DNA of 64,000 nucleotides, from assembly GCA_022828225.1 (NCBI GenBank), contig JAJEJG010000024.1:1-64000 (forward strand), given 5' to 3'. The position numbers were made by a program, and so were the translations under genes. This document shows positions 35,579 through 44,345 of the stretch, piece after piece. The first letter of the stretch is position 1. Each line of letters opens with the position of its first letter. The notes under the pieces are model-generated. The model was not told the origin of the DNA and did not search any database. It worked only from the letters and a program-made list of their open reading frames with translations. This stretch comes from Nitrospirales bacterium (lineage in GTDB: Bacteria > Nitrospirota > Nitrospiria > Nitrospirales > UBA8639).

Positions 35579-35661
35579 CCCGTTGCACGACCCGCATGGC
35601 ACGCGAGAGGCATTCCGGGTTGTATGTGTTCGGTCATTCGTTGATAATTTCTGCTCTTCTT

Positions 35662-35776
35662 TCCCCTCCTTTGTAAGGAGGGGCGAGGGGAGGTAGAGCC
35701 GGTGACTATCATAGCGAAATCTGCTCCAGGCACGGTTCGCTCTACCCCTCCTATCCTCCCCTTACAAAGGGGAGGA
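35662..35776. mobile_element. Family A MITE-like element, copy 1
   Basis: Terminal inverted repeats of about 36 bases (left starts tcccctcctttgtaagg, right ends ccttacaaaggggagga) surround a 43-base core unlike the other copies. Copies 2 and 3 are at 46886-47002 and 48047-48163. No coding sequence. It fills most of the spacer between the Nudix and DedA-like genes. Confidence 0.8.
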
Positions 35777-35852
35777 AAAGAATACGATCGCTCCTGTTCA
35801 GGCTAACCATTCTGTCAACGAATTACTGAGCAGTTCCGCTGCCGAACACGGC

Positions 35853-36278
35853 TCACGAAGCCGCATACACGATGACGGCGTATCGCGCGGCTTTGCCGAT
35901 GGCGATCCAGACCAACGCCGCGAACCACGGCACGCGGAGCCACCCGCCGACCAGACACAACGCATCGCCCACGACGGGCATCCAGGATAGCAACAGGGCC
36001 GGGCTCCCCCATTGCCGCAGCCACCGGAGCGGCCGGTCATATTTGGGTTGAGTGAATCGCGAAGCCGGATACCGCCACCCGAAAAACCGTCCGACGGCCC
36101 ACGTGCTCATCCCGCCCAACGTATTCCCCGCGGTAGCCACGACCAGCAGGAGCCACGGATCATAGTCATCCCGCACGGCCAATATAGCCAACACGGCCTC
36201 AGACCCGCCGGGGAGCAGCGTGGCGGCAAGGAACGCGGTCACGAACAAGGCCCAAAGGCCCGGCGCTTCAACGGTCAT
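35853..36278 (-). CDS. YqaA/DedA-like inner-membrane protein
   Basis: 141 residues with about four transmembrane segments. Sequence features of the SNARE-associated/VTT (YqaA) family: LFVTAFLAATLLPGGSEAVL, ATAGNTLGGMSTWAVGR and SWMPVVGDALCLVGGWLRV. The VTT family is implicated in lipid scrambling or transport across membranes. It lies 13 bases downstream of the MOSC gene on the same strand and is probably cotranscribed. Confidence 0.8.
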   Translation of the reverse strand: MTVEAPGLWALFVTAFLAATLLPGGSEAVLAILAVRDDYDPWLLLVVATAGNTLGGMSTWAVGRFFGWRYPASRFTQPKYDRPLRWLRQWGSPALLLSWMPVVGDALCLVGGWLRVPWFAALVWIAIGKAARYAVIVYAAS

Positions 36279-36291
36279 GATGCCGGCTCAT

Positions 36292-36753
36292 TTACTCGTC
36301 CTCCCAGCGCACGGGATCCCCGACCAGAATCTCGCCATCGTCCAGGACCTCACCAAACGCGCCACCGGTCCAGGCACGGGACATGGCGGCTTGCAGGCCG
36401 GGCCAGGCTTCTTCCATGCGTTCACACGGCCGGGTTTCGCCCAGTATGCGGATGCGACACGAACCGATGCGCAGGATACGTTTCGTCGACCGGCTCAGGC
36501 TGAGCCCGTCGATCAACAGGTTCGCCCGGCGCGCGGACGGCGGCAACGTACCGTTGACTTCGGTCATCAACTCCGCCCAATTTTCCCGTTCGAGAATGGT
36601 GACCTGTCGCCTGCCGCCCTGATTCGCATTACCGACGAGCCCCTCTCCCATTTGCATAACCGCCTGCTCCACGGAATCCATGGGCCCGCGTTTCATGCGC
36701 TTGATCCATATGGCTTCCAGCCTGCCCGTAGCGGCGCGCGTTTTCTTCGACAC
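36292..36753 (-). CDS. MOSC-domain protein
   Basis: 153 residues, a minimal MOSC beta-barrel without accessory domains: RRQVTILERENWAELM, LPPSARRANLLIDGLSL, RIGSCRIRILGETRPCERMEEAWPGLQ, and EVLDDGEILVGDPV at the end. The Cys in ETRPCERM is the conserved MOSC cysteine. MOSC domains bind sulfur carriers or molybdenum cofactor and include N-hydroxylated-base reductases. No molybdenum cofactor gene is adjacent. Confidence 0.85.
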   Translation of the reverse strand: MSKKTRAATGRLEAIWIKRMKRGPMDSVEQAVMQMGEGLVGNANQGGRRQVTILERENWAELMTEVNGTLPPSARRANLLIDGLSLSRSTKRILRIGSCRIRILGETRPCERMEEAWPGLQAAMSRAWTGGAFGEVLDDGEILVGDPVRWEDE

Positions 36754-36784
36754 GATCCTGCCCCCGATCCCGCCGGATTTGGTT

Positions 36785-36813
36785 TTGACTCTCCGATGCC
36801 GACGTTTTATAGT
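36785..36813 (+). promoter_or_regulatory. Promoter of the DUF1579-like gene, predicted leaderless
   Basis: TTGACT (36785-36790), 17-base spacer, TATAGT (36808-36813). The ATG at 36819 begins 5 bases after the -10 box, so transcription should start at or within the start codon. Confidence 0.65.
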
Positions 36814-36818
36814 AAATT

Positions 36819-37391
36819 ATGGCGCGACAGGATAGCCCACCCCAACCCGAAATCCAAACCACCGGAACGAAGGGCGTGCGACCGCACGTGATACTGCTCG
36901 TGCTGGGAAGCCTGTGTGGACTTTGGTCCGGACAGGCTTTGGCCGAACATCCTTCCCAGCTTCCGATGCCGTTTGAACTGGTCAAAACATTGGTGGGGAC
37001 CTGGCAGGCCAGCAAACAGGTTCTCGACGGCCAGGAAACCATCACCGTCGATTATGCCTTAACGGCGAAAGGCACGGCGGTGGTCGAACGCATCTTCCCG
37101 GACACCCCCAAGGAAATGGTCTCGATCTATACGCAGGACGGGCACGAAATGGTCATGACGCATTACTGCGCATTGGGCAACCAGCCGCGCATGAAAACGA
37201 GCAGCCCGGTCAGCGGCAATTCCATTACCATGTCCTATATCGACGGCACGGGCATGCAGTCCGTGCAGGACAAGCACATGCACGAACTCACTCTCACCAT
37301 CATCGACGACCGCCATATCAACCATGAATGGACGGTCTTCGAACACGGCCAAAAACAAGTCACCCACACATTCGTCTTCGCCCGGCAATAA
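36819..37391 (+). CDS. Exported DUF1579-like protein
   Basis: 190 residues. A 20-residue polar leader precedes a hydrophobic segment ending LWSGQALA, so export is likely. The remaining 145 residues resemble DUF1579 and related lipocalin-like small beta-barrels: LVGTWQASKQVLDGQETI, KGTAVVERIF, HYCALGNQPRM and LTIIDDRHINHEWTVFEHG. The function of the family is unknown. The long leader is odd for a signal peptide, but the promoter directly before the ATG supports this start. Confidence 0.75.
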   Translation: MARQDSPPQPEIQTTGTKGVRPHVILLVLGSLCGLWSGQALAEHPSQLPMPFELVKTLVGTWQASKQVLDGQETITVDYALTAKGTAVVERIFPDTPKEMVSIYTQDGHEMVMTHYCALGNQPRMKTSSPVSGNSITMSYIDGTGMQSVQDKHMHELTLTIIDDRHINHEWTVFEHGQKQVTHTFVFARQ

Positions 37392-37430
37392 GCCCGCGTT
37401 TACTTTCTCTGCAATCATTCGCGCTGTCTT

Positions 37431-37600
37431 TGCTGTCATCCCCGACCTGATCGGGGATCCAGTGTCTAGATGAATCCTTTGCCTTTGCCTTTGCTGTCAT
37501 CCCCGACTTGATCGGGGATCCAGCGTCTTGGCTGTTAGCCTTTCGTTTGTGAGGGCGAAAGACACTGGATTCCCGATTAAGGATGTCGGGAATGACAGCA
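37431..37600. repeat. Family C palindromic repeats, three half-sites
   Basis: Three related hairpins in a row: gtcatccccgac...gatcggggatccag (37434-37464 and again 37496-37524) and ctggattcccga...tcgggaatgacag (37565-37600). They fill the 237-base spacer between converging genes and may act as terminators. Confidence 0.7.
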
Positions 37601-37628
37601 GGAGGAAGCAGACGGACAGGCGCCACAT

Positions 37629-38135
37629 TCAAATTTCCAATGTCTCCACGACCTGCCAGTCCTGCGGGTTCGTGGAACCGGCGCGAACGAGTTGGAGGCG
37701 CGAGAAGGGCAGGGTCCCCGGCAGGTCCGAGGGTAAGACCGTGATGATCTCCTGTTTCACGCGTTCAGGAAACAGCCCGTACAACAGACTGACGTGGGGT
37801 TCAAACGCACTCGTCGGTTGCGCGTCGAAGATCTGCGTGGCCCGTCGGTGAGCCTCCAGTAGCGGTGGAGACGGCTCTGCCGGCAAGTAGAGGCATCGGA
37901 AGTAGAGGGGTTCATAGCTTGGCGCCTCGAGTCGAACCTCGAAAGACTGAAGCGCGCGCGCCAGTTGGTGCGTACGGTCAACCAGAACCCCCTCCTCGCC
38001 TTCGAGTCTGCCGAGCAGGGTGAGATGGGGATCGAACGCCGGGCCTCCATACCGGGTGCTCAGATCGGCGATCACACCGGCGAGCCGGTCGTGAACTGCA
38101 CCCGTGGGTACTAACCACAAATGAAATGTGCTCAT
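37629..38135 (-). CDS. 2H phosphoesterase (cyclic phosphodiesterase/2'-5' RNA ligase-like)
   Basis: 168 residues from the ATG at 38135. Two HxTx-type motifs mark the 2H fold: PHLTLLG (about 37-43) and PHVSLLYG (about 130-137), where the second has Ser for Thr. The bounds and linker (FEVRLEAPSYEPLYFRCLYL) resemble plant-type cyclic phosphodiesterase, which opens ADP-ribose 1'',2''-cyclic phosphate. A tRNA-processing or nucleotide role is possible; the substrate is not determinable. Confidence 0.75.
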   Translation of the reverse strand: MSTFHLWLVPTGAVHDRLAGVIADLSTRYGGPAFDPHLTLLGRLEGEEGVLVDRTHQLARALQSFEVRLEAPSYEPLYFRCLYLPAEPSPPLLEAHRRATQIFDAQPTSAFEPHVSLLYGLFPERVKQEIITVLPSDLPGTLPFSRLQLVRAGSTNPQDWQVVETLEI

Positions 38136-38217
38136 GCACAAGACTATGAATGTTTGGCGATTCGTTGACAAATAACGGGCTCAGGACAATAGGAAGGGGC
38201 CTGTCAAAGGAAAAGGC

Positions 38218-38282
38218 AAAGACACTGGATCCCCGATCAGAGCCTGTCCTTGACGTTTTTAATCGAGGATCGGGGATGACAG
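38218..38282. repeat. Family C palindromic repeat
   Basis: Inverted repeat gacactggatccccgat...atcggggatgacag around a 34-base centre, between the 2H phosphoesterase and glmS genes. Confidence 0.65.
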
Positions 38283-38302
38283 GAGAGGAGAGGGGTGACG
38301 CC

Positions 38303-40132
38303 CTACTCCACGGTCACGCTTTTCGCGAGGTTGCGGGGGCGGTCCACGTCGATGTTGCGGAGGGTGGCGACGTGATACGCCAAGAGTTGCAGCGCGGCGG
38401 TGAAGGGGATCGGCGAGAGCAGGGCGTGGGTGTTGGGTATCCTGAAGACGCAATCGGCCAGGGCTTCCAGTTCCTCTTCTCCCTCACTTACGAACGCGAT
38501 GACAGGCGCGCTCCGCGCCTTGACTTCCATGAGGTTGCTCACGGTTTTGTCGTATAACCGGTCGCGCGGGGCCAGCACCACCACCGGCATGTCTTCGTCG
38601 ATCAGGGCGATGGGGCCGTGCTTCATTTCTCCGGCCGCGTAGCCTTCCGCGTGGATATAGGAAATTTCTTTCAGTTTGAGCGCACCTTCCAACGCGATCG
38701 GATAATTGATCCCGCGGCCGAGATAGAGGAAGTTCCGTTTTTCGTAGAACCGTTTCGCCATCGCCACAAATTCAGCTTCCCGTCGGATGACGCCCTCCAC
38801 GTGGCCGGGCAGGGCCATGAACTGATCCAGCCACCACTGCCCGTCTTCCACGCCCAGGACCTCACGCACTCGCCCGACGTGCAGGGCCAGAAGATACAGG
38901 GCCATGATCTGGCCGGTGAAGGCCTTGGTCGAGGCCACGCTGATTTCCGGGCCGCACCGGGTGTAGATCACGCCGTCGGATTCCCTCGCCAGCGTGCTGC
39001 CCACTACGTTGACGATCGAGAGGACGTGCGCGCCCAGGCGCTTGGCCTCCCTGGCCGCGGCCAGCGTGTCCGCGGTTTCCCCGGATTGCGACAGGGCGAT
39101 AAACACATCGCCCTCCTCGACCATCGGGTTGCGGTACCGGAATTCCGAGCCGATGTCCACCTGAACCGGTTTGTGCACGAGTTCCTCCAACAGGTATTTC
39201 CCCACCAAGCCGGCGTGCCAGGAGGTTCCGCATGCGACGATCCAGATCGACCGGGCGTTCTTGAGTTGTTCCGGCGTGATGGCCAGATCCGGCAGGTCGG
39301 CTTCGCCCGAGTCGTAGCTGTAGCGGCCCCGCAGCGTGTCCAGAATAGTCTGGGGTTGCTCGTGAATTTCCTTGAGCATGAAGTGCGGGTATCCGCCTTT
39401 TTCCGCGGCGTCCGCGTTCCAGTCGATGCGGACCTCGTCCCTTTGCACGGGTCGGCCGTCCGCGTCGGTCACCGTCATGCCCAGGGGGGTCAACGTCCCC
39501 ACGTCGCCGTCTTCCAGATACGTCACGTTACGGGTATGCGCGAGTAACGGCGTCACGTCGGAGGCCAGCAACGCGGCTTTGTCACTGTGTCCCAGCACCA
39601 GCGGACAGCCCGACTTGGTCACCACCAGGGTCTCGGGTTCACTCACGCACATACCGGCAATGGCGTAGCTCCCGTGGAGTTGGTTCACCGTGGCGCGAAA
39701 CGCCTGCTCCAGGGATTGGCCGCCCGTCATGTGAAACGCCAGCAAATGCGCGATCACTTCGGTATCCGTCTCGGATTCGAATTGATACCCCGCGTGTTCC
39801 AGCCGCCGTTTGTGGGCCAGGTAATTTTCGATGATGCCGTTGTGGACGATCACGACGTTGCCGGACCGGTGCGGATGGGCGTTTTGTTCCGACGGCTTGC
39901 CGTGCGTGGCCCATCGCGTGTGCCCGATGCCGACCGTGCCGGCCAGGTGTTCTTCCTTCAGCGCGTCTTCGAGGTGGAGCAGTTTGCCCACGCTTCGCCG
40001 GATCTCGATCCGGCCATGCTGCAACACGGCGATCCCCGCGGAGTCATAGCCCCGGTATTCCAGACGCCGCAGCCCCTGCATCAACACCCCCGCGGCATTG
40101 TCGTCCCCGATATATCCTATGATTCCACACAT
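38303..40132 (-). CDS. glmS: Glutamine-fructose-6-phosphate aminotransferase
   Basis: 609 residues, full length. N-terminal Cys nucleophile in MCGIIGYIG, glutaminase motifs GIGHTRWATHGKPSEQNAHP, then two SIS domains with SQSGETADTLAAAREAK and ending PRNLAKSVTVE. It makes glucosamine-6-phosphate, the entry to UDP-GlcNAc. It lies 82 bases downstream of glmU on the same strand. No glmS ribozyme was recognised in that gap. Confidence 0.96.
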   Translation of the reverse strand: MCGIIGYIGDDNAAGVLMQGLRRLEYRGYDSAGIAVLQHGRIEIRRSVGKLLHLEDALKEEHLAGTVGIGHTRWATHGKPSEQNAHPHRSGNVVIVHNGIIENYLAHKRRLEHAGYQFESETDTEVIAHLLAFHMTGGQSLEQAFRATVNQLHGSYAIAGMCVSEPETLVVTKSGCPLVLGHSDKAALLASDVTPLLAHTRNVTYLEDGDVGTLTPLGMTVTDADGRPVQRDEVRIDWNADAAEKGGYPHFMLKEIHEQPQTILDTLRGRYSYDSGEADLPDLAITPEQLKNARSIWIVACGTSWHAGLVGKYLLEELVHKPVQVDIGSEFRYRNPMVEEGDVFIALSQSGETADTLAAAREAKRLGAHVLSIVNVVGSTLARESDGVIYTRCGPEISVASTKAFTGQIMALYLLALHVGRVREVLGVEDGQWWLDQFMALPGHVEGVIRREAEFVAMAKRFYEKRNFLYLGRGINYPIALEGALKLKEISYIHAEGYAAGEMKHGPIALIDEDMPVVVLAPRDRLYDKTVSNLMEVKARSAPVIAFVSEGEEELEALADCVFRIPNTHALLSPIPFTAALQLLAYHVATLRNIDVDRPRNLAKSVTVE

Positions 40133-40214
40133 ATGCCGTTTGTCACCAAAAATATGCTATTCAGCACCTGAATGGCGCTATTTTATCTCCTTTTTGCATC
40201 CTTTTGGATTCATT

Positions 40215-41684
40215 TCAGCTCTTTTTGGCACCTTTTTTCTTTCCTCGTGAAGATTTCTGGGCGGGCGAGGACTTTTTTGAATTTTTGGCTCGGCGCTTGG
40301 CGGCCCAGTCTTCTTTGGTGACTTGCGGGCTTCGGGATAACACCAGCGCATCAGCGGGAACGTCTTCCGTGATGGTGGAGCCTGAGCCCACGACGGCGCC
40401 CTTGCCTACGTTCACGGGTGCGATCAGTTGCGTGTCGCTGCCGATAAACGCCTCATCCTCAATGGTCGTCCGGTCCTTCTTGTACCCGTCGTAATTGCAC
40501 GTGATGGTGCCTGCACCGATATTGACCCGTTTGCCCACGGTCGTGTCGCCCAGATACGACAGATGATTCGCCTTGGACCCGGCACCGAGTTCCGTGTTTT
40601 TCACTTCGACGAAATTGCCGACCTTGGCTTGTTTCCTCAGCACCGCGCCGGGACGAATGTGCGCAAACGGCCCGATTGTGGCATAGTCTTCGATGACCGC
40701 CTGTTCCACGACTGAACTGTCCTGAATGGTGACGGCCTTCCCGACCACGCTGTTCACGATCCGGGAAGCGGAGCGAATGACGCAGCCGGACCCAAGTTGC
40801 GTTTGCCCTTCCAAGGTCACGCCCGGATAGAGCACGGTGTCCATGCCGATCGTGACCGTATCGTCGATGAACGTGGTCCGGGGATCGAGCATGGTCACAC
40901 CCACGTTCAACCATCGCGCCCGAATGCGGTGGCGCATCGCCTCTTCGACTACGGCGAGATGTTCACGGGTATTGACCCCGAGACATTCCCGGGCGTCGGG
41001 GATCTTCAGCCCCGCCACCTTGCGACCCTCGGCCACGGCCAGGCCCACGATGTCGGTCAGGTAATACTCGCCTTGCGCATTCTGCGCACGCACCCGGGCT
41101 AGGGCCTTGAACAGGAACGCCGTGTCGACGACGTAGATGCCGGCGTTCACTTCATGAATGGCGCGCTCCGCCCTGGTCGCATCCGCTTCCTCCACCACCT
41201 TGACCACCTGCCCTTTTTCGCCTCGTACCACGCGGCCATAGCCACGGGGTTCGGACAACTCCGTGCTCAAGAGGGTGAGAGCGGCTTTTTCTTTTTCATG
41301 ACGGGCCAACAAGCGCTGTACGGTGGCTCGACTCAGCAATGGCGTATCCGCGTTCACGATGAGGCAATGCTTGCTCGCGGCTTTCCCCTTGGGCATCAGG
41401 ACGGCCCGGGCCTGTCGCACCGCGTGACCCGTGCCCAACTGGTCGGGTTGCAGGGCCACGTCGAACGGCTCGAAGTCCGCTTGGGATTGGTCCAGAAACG
41501 CGCGAACCCGGTCGGCCTGGTGTCCGATGACCGCCACCACGCGCGCGTCCGCGACCCGCCTGGCCAACGTAAGCATGTACCAGAGCATGGGTCGCCCGGC
41601 CACGGGATGCAACGCCTTGGTCGTCTTGGACCGCATGCGTTTTCCCCGGCCCGCTGCGATGACAATCGCGGAAAACTTTTTCAT
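40215..41684 (-). CDS. glmU: Bifunctional UDP-GlcNAc pyrophosphorylase / GlcN-1-P acetyltransferase
   Basis: 489 residues. N-terminal pyrophosphorylase motif VIAAGRGKRMRSKTTKALHP, then the left-handed beta-helix acetyltransferase with the active-site region SYLGDTTVGKRVNIGAGTI and NYDGYKK. The enzyme finishes UDP-GlcNAc from the GlmS product via GlcN-1-P. Odd feature: after KEDWAAKRRAK the protein continues as an extra Lys/Ser/Arg-rich tail (about 25 residues, such as SRGKKKGAKKS) absent from typical GlmU. Confidence 0.95.
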   Translation of the reverse strand: MKKFSAIVIAAGRGKRMRSKTTKALHPVAGRPMLWYMLTLARRVADARVVAVIGHQADRVRAFLDQSQADFEPFDVALQPDQLGTGHAVRQARAVLMPKGKAASKHCLIVNADTPLLSRATVQRLLARHEKEKAALTLLSTELSEPRGYGRVVRGEKGQVVKVVEEADATRAERAIHEVNAGIYVVDTAFLFKALARVRAQNAQGEYYLTDIVGLAVAEGRKVAGLKIPDARECLGVNTREHLAVVEEAMRHRIRARWLNVGVTMLDPRTTFIDDTVTIGMDTVLYPGVTLEGQTQLGSGCVIRSASRIVNSVVGKAVTIQDSSVVEQAVIEDYATIGPFAHIRPGAVLRKQAKVGNFVEVKNTELGAGSKANHLSYLGDTTVGKRVNIGAGTITCNYDGYKKDRTTIEDEAFIGSDTQLIAPVNVGKGAVVGSGSTITEDVPADALVLSRSPQVTKEDWAAKRRAKNSKKSSPAQKSSRGKKKGAKKS

Positions 41685-41725
41685 GGATGATGCCTCATGG
41701 TGAGGCGTGGCGAAGGACGCGGAGG

Positions 41726-42400
41726 CTATCCCGTCCTGACTTCGACCTTTTGCTCAGGAAAGGCGGAGGACTCGCGTGCCGGATCGAAGGTCGGCACGTT
41801 CATGGGTTTTCCGGAAGAATAGAGCCCGCCCGAAACGATTAATTTCATGGCCTCTTCGACGCTCATGTCCACGGACACCACTTCCCGCTCCGGAACCAAC
41901 AAAAAGTATCCGGACGTGGGGTTCGGCGACGTCGGGACGTACACGTGGACCAGGGGTTCCGGCGCCAGAGTTTGCACTTCCTCCCTGGTTTCCCCGGTCA
42001 CGAAGGCCAAACAATAGTTCCCGTCCTTGGGGAATTGAATCATCACTACCTTGTTATACTTCTTCCGCTGTTTGAACGACAGGATATCCATCATCGACTT
42101 CAAGGTCGCGTAAATCCCCCGGACCACGGGCACCCGTTCCAGCGACTCTTCCCACCGTTTCACCAACCGGCCCCCGATGTAGTTCGTCCCCATGAACCCC
42201 GCAAAGAGGATCAGAAACAGCAGCGTCAGGATCCCCAGCCCGGGCACGTAGTAGTCCTCAGTCACCACCTCGGCCAGCATGTTCCCCAGAATGCTGTCTA
42301 CGGTGACGAACAGGGTCTTGAGGACAAGGACCGTCCCCCAGATCGGCGTGACCACCAACAGGCCCGTCAGAAAATATCGCTTGAAGACCGTACTGGACAT
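41726..42400 (-). CDS. DUF502 family membrane protein
   Basis: 224 residues from the ATG at 42400 (ATG at 42412 also possible). Two transmembrane segments (about 8-28 and 49-68) and the DUF502 core: FLTGLLVVTPIWGTVLVL, GTNYIGGRLVKRWEESLERVPVVRGIYATLK, VTGETREEVQTL, and VYVPTSPNPTSGYFLLVPE, the most conserved family motif. Function unknown. It precedes glmU on the same strand and is divergent from tmk. Confidence 0.88.
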   Translation of the reverse strand: MSSTVFKRYFLTGLLVVTPIWGTVLVLKTLFVTVDSILGNMLAEVVTEDYYVPGLGILTLLFLILFAGFMGTNYIGGRLVKRWEESLERVPVVRGIYATLKSMMDILSFKQRKKYNKVVMIQFPKDGNYCLAFVTGETREEVQTLAPEPLVHVYVPTSPNPTSGYFLLVPEREVVSVDMSVEEAMKLIVSGGLYSSGKPMNVPTFDPARESSAFPEQKVEVRTG

Positions 42401-42482
42401 AGTGACTGGCATGTTACAAAGCCGGGGGCCGTCCTGCAACCCCTTTTCTTGCGAATATCAACGGGTTAGATTACGATGCGCC

Positions 42483-43208
42483 GTGGCAAACAGGCGATCG
42501 CAAGGAACCCCGTCCGCGCCGAAACGTCCCCGTCGAACAGGTCTTTTCATCACGTTCGAAGGGATCGAAGGGAGCGGCAAATCCACCCAGGCCCAAGCCC
42601 TCGCCCAACATCTCCGGGAACAAGGCTTCGAGGTGGTTGAAACGCGTGAACCCGGCGGCACCCCCGTGGCCGAACACATCCGGGAGGTGTTTCTCCGGCC
42701 CGCGCGCGAACTGCGCACTGTGGATCCGCTGGTCCCGGAATGCGAAGTCGCCCTGATCCTGGCGGCACGCAGTCAACACGTCGCCGACCGGCTCCTGCCG
42801 GCCCTGGAGCATGGTGCCGTGGTCATCTGTGACCGCTTTTCCGACTCGACGCTGGCGTACCAGGGGTACGGCCGGGGACTCCCGTTACCCGAACTGCGCT
42901 CGCTCACGCGGTGGGCCGCCAAGGGCTTGACTCCCGATGCGACCTTTCTGTTTGATCTGCCCGTGTCCCAAGGATTGCGACGGCGACTGAACAGCACCGA
43001 CGTGAATCGCCTGGATCATGAAACCGCGGCCTTTCATCAACGCGTGCGAAAAGGGTTTCTGAGCTTGGCCCAACAAGCGCCACGACGGATTCACAAGATC
43101 AACGCCGGTCGACCGGCCCAGACGATCGCCAAGCAACTGATCAGGTTGATCGCCCCGCTGCTCGAACAGGGGCTGAAGAAACAACGACTCACGGTCAAGC
43201 GTTCGTAA
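42483..43208 (+). CDS. tmk: Thymidylate kinase
   Basis: 241 residues using the GTG at 42483, the only reasonable start before the P-loop; no ATG lies in frame there. P-loop FEGIEGSGKSTQ, EPGGTPVAEHIR, the DR-x-x-D-S motif in CDRFSDSTLAYQGYGRG, and a lid region. It phosphorylates dTMP to dTDP. holB follows 6 bases downstream, a common pairing. The first 25 residues (RRSQGTPSAPKRPRR) are a basic extension. Confidence 0.92.
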   Translation: MANRRSQGTPSAPKRPRRTGLFITFEGIEGSGKSTQAQALAQHLREQGFEVVETREPGGTPVAEHIREVFLRPARELRTVDPLVPECEVALILAARSQHVADRLLPALEHGAVVICDRFSDSTLAYQGYGRGLPLPELRSLTRWAAKGLTPDATFLFDLPVSQGLRRRLNSTDVNRLDHETAAFHQRVRKGFLSLAQQAPRRIHKINAGRPAQTIAKQLIRLIAPLLEQGLKKQRLTVKRS

Positions 43209-43214
43209 CTCCCT

Positions 43215-44036
43215 ATGCCCTTTGCCGACGTCATCGGTCAGGACGGACCGAAAAAGAAAATCCGGACGGCGCTGGCCCAACAGGCCATCGGCCATGCCTA
43301 CCTCTTTTCAGGGGACGACGGCATCGGCAAGCGCCTCATGGCCCTGCGGTTCGCGCAGGCTTTGTCCTGCGAAACCCCGCCCGCCTCGTCGCAACCGGAC
43401 TCCTGCGGCCACTGTCGCGCGTGTGAGCAAATCGACTCCGGCATCTATCCCGATCTGTTGGTCATCGAACCGGAACAGGACAAAGCCAACCCGCAAATCA
43501 AAATCGACCGGGTCCGCGAGATCGAACGACACGTGATCTACCGGCCGCTGTTGAGCGCGCGAAAGATCTGCATCATCGACGACGCCGACCGTCTGAACGC
43601 CAATGCCGCGAACGCGTTTTTGAAAACGCTCGAAGACCCGCCCGAACACAGCCTGTTTATCCTGGTAACCAGCCGGCCCTTGCGCCTGTTGGCCACCGTG
43701 CGGTCCCGGTGCTTGACGCTCAGGTTCTCGCCCGCGACGCCCGCGCAATTCGAAGGGGCCCTGGCCCTGAAACAGGCCATGGCGATTGAGGATGCCCGGT
43801 TTCTTTCCCGCGTGTGCGGGAACCGTATCGGCGCGGCCCTGCGTACGGATCTGCCGGAACTGCGCAGCCGCCACGACCGGTTCTTTGATCTATGCCGGTC
43901 CGAGACCCTGGTCCATACCACGGCCGTGCTTCAACAAGCCGAGGAACTCTCGAAAGCTCAACCCTTCCCTGACGTGATCGACTGGCTTTCGCACGGGCTG
44001 CGCGACGTGCTGCTGATGACCCTCGGAACCCGGTAG
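43215..44036 (+). CDS. holB: DNA polymerase III delta' subunit, interrupted by an in-frame amber codon
   Basis: 273 residues to the first stop. DIIGQ-type start, a P-loop-like GDDGIGKRLMALRFAQAL, a zinc cluster region (CGHCRACEQIDSGIYPD), DDADRLNANAANAFLKTLEDPPEHSLF and the sensor SRC motif (VRSRCLTLRF). It ends LLMTLGTR then TAG at 44034. The same frame continues for 65 further codons with DLLLHQAQVPLL and other C-terminal delta' helices to the stop at 44231. Full length would be about 338 residues, normal for delta'. Either the last part is lost, TAG is read through, or there is a mutation or sequencing error (CAG to TAG would explain it). Confidence 0.85.
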   Translation: MPFADVIGQDGPKKKIRTALAQQAIGHAYLFSGDDGIGKRLMALRFAQALSCETPPASSQPDSCGHCRACEQIDSGIYPDLLVIEPEQDKANPQIKIDRVREIERHVIYRPLLSARKICIIDDADRLNANAANAFLKTLEDPPEHSLFILVTSRPLRLLATVRSRCLTLRFSPATPAQFEGALALKQAMAIEDARFLSRVCGNRIGAALRTDLPELRSRHDRFFDLCRSETLVHTTAVLQQAEELSKAQPFPDVIDWLSHGLRDVLLMTLGTR

Positions 44037-44231
44037 GACCTCCTGTTGCACCAAGCGCAGGTCCCGTTGCTTGAACACATCGCCGCATCCCTGACCCCGG
44101 CGGACGTCGTGGAACTCATGGACCTCCTGCAAACCCTGGAACAGGCCCCCACGCAGAATTTGAATCTCCAACTCTGCCTGGAAAATTTCCTGTTCCGCTT
44201 TCACCAAACCATGCACCGTGACGCCGCGTGA
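44037..44231 (+). pseudogene. Detached C-terminal segment of holB
   Basis: Directly in frame with holB after its TAG: 64 codons encoding DLLLHQAQVPLLEHIAASL, a two-helix segment (VELMDLLQTLEQ, LCLENFLFRF) as in the delta' collar domain. An internal TTG at 44046 could start a separate 61-residue product, but no ribosome site is visible. Confidence 0.6.
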
Positions 44232-44289
44232 CGAACGCAGCCGCCACGCCCGACCGATGCACCGGCAAGTTTCTGTTGGCGCAGGCTTC

Positions 44290-44326
44290 TGGACAACCCC
44301 GTGCTATTGTCATACAATATATGACA
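44290..44326 (+). promoter_or_regulatory. Promoter and palindromic operator of the toxin-antitoxin pair
   Basis: TGGACA (44290-44295), 17-base spacer, TACAAT (44313-44318). The -10 box sits inside the palindrome tgtcata-caata-tatgaca (44308-44326), and a further half-site (tgacata) is at 44336. This layout is typical of autorepression by a ribbon-helix-helix antitoxin. Confidence 0.65.
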
Positions 44327-44345
44327 CCCGCCGACTGACATATTG

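Noticed and set aside
40133-40214. glmS ribozyme in the glmU-glmS gap
   Set aside because: The 82-base gap is too short for the ribozyme core and contains no matching pairing.
44034-44036. Selenocysteine or pyrrolysine at the holB stop
   Set aside because: The codon is TAG, so selenocysteine (TGA) is excluded. No pylT/pylS genes or pyrrolysine-type context is visible. Simple mutation, error or amber suppression is more plausible.
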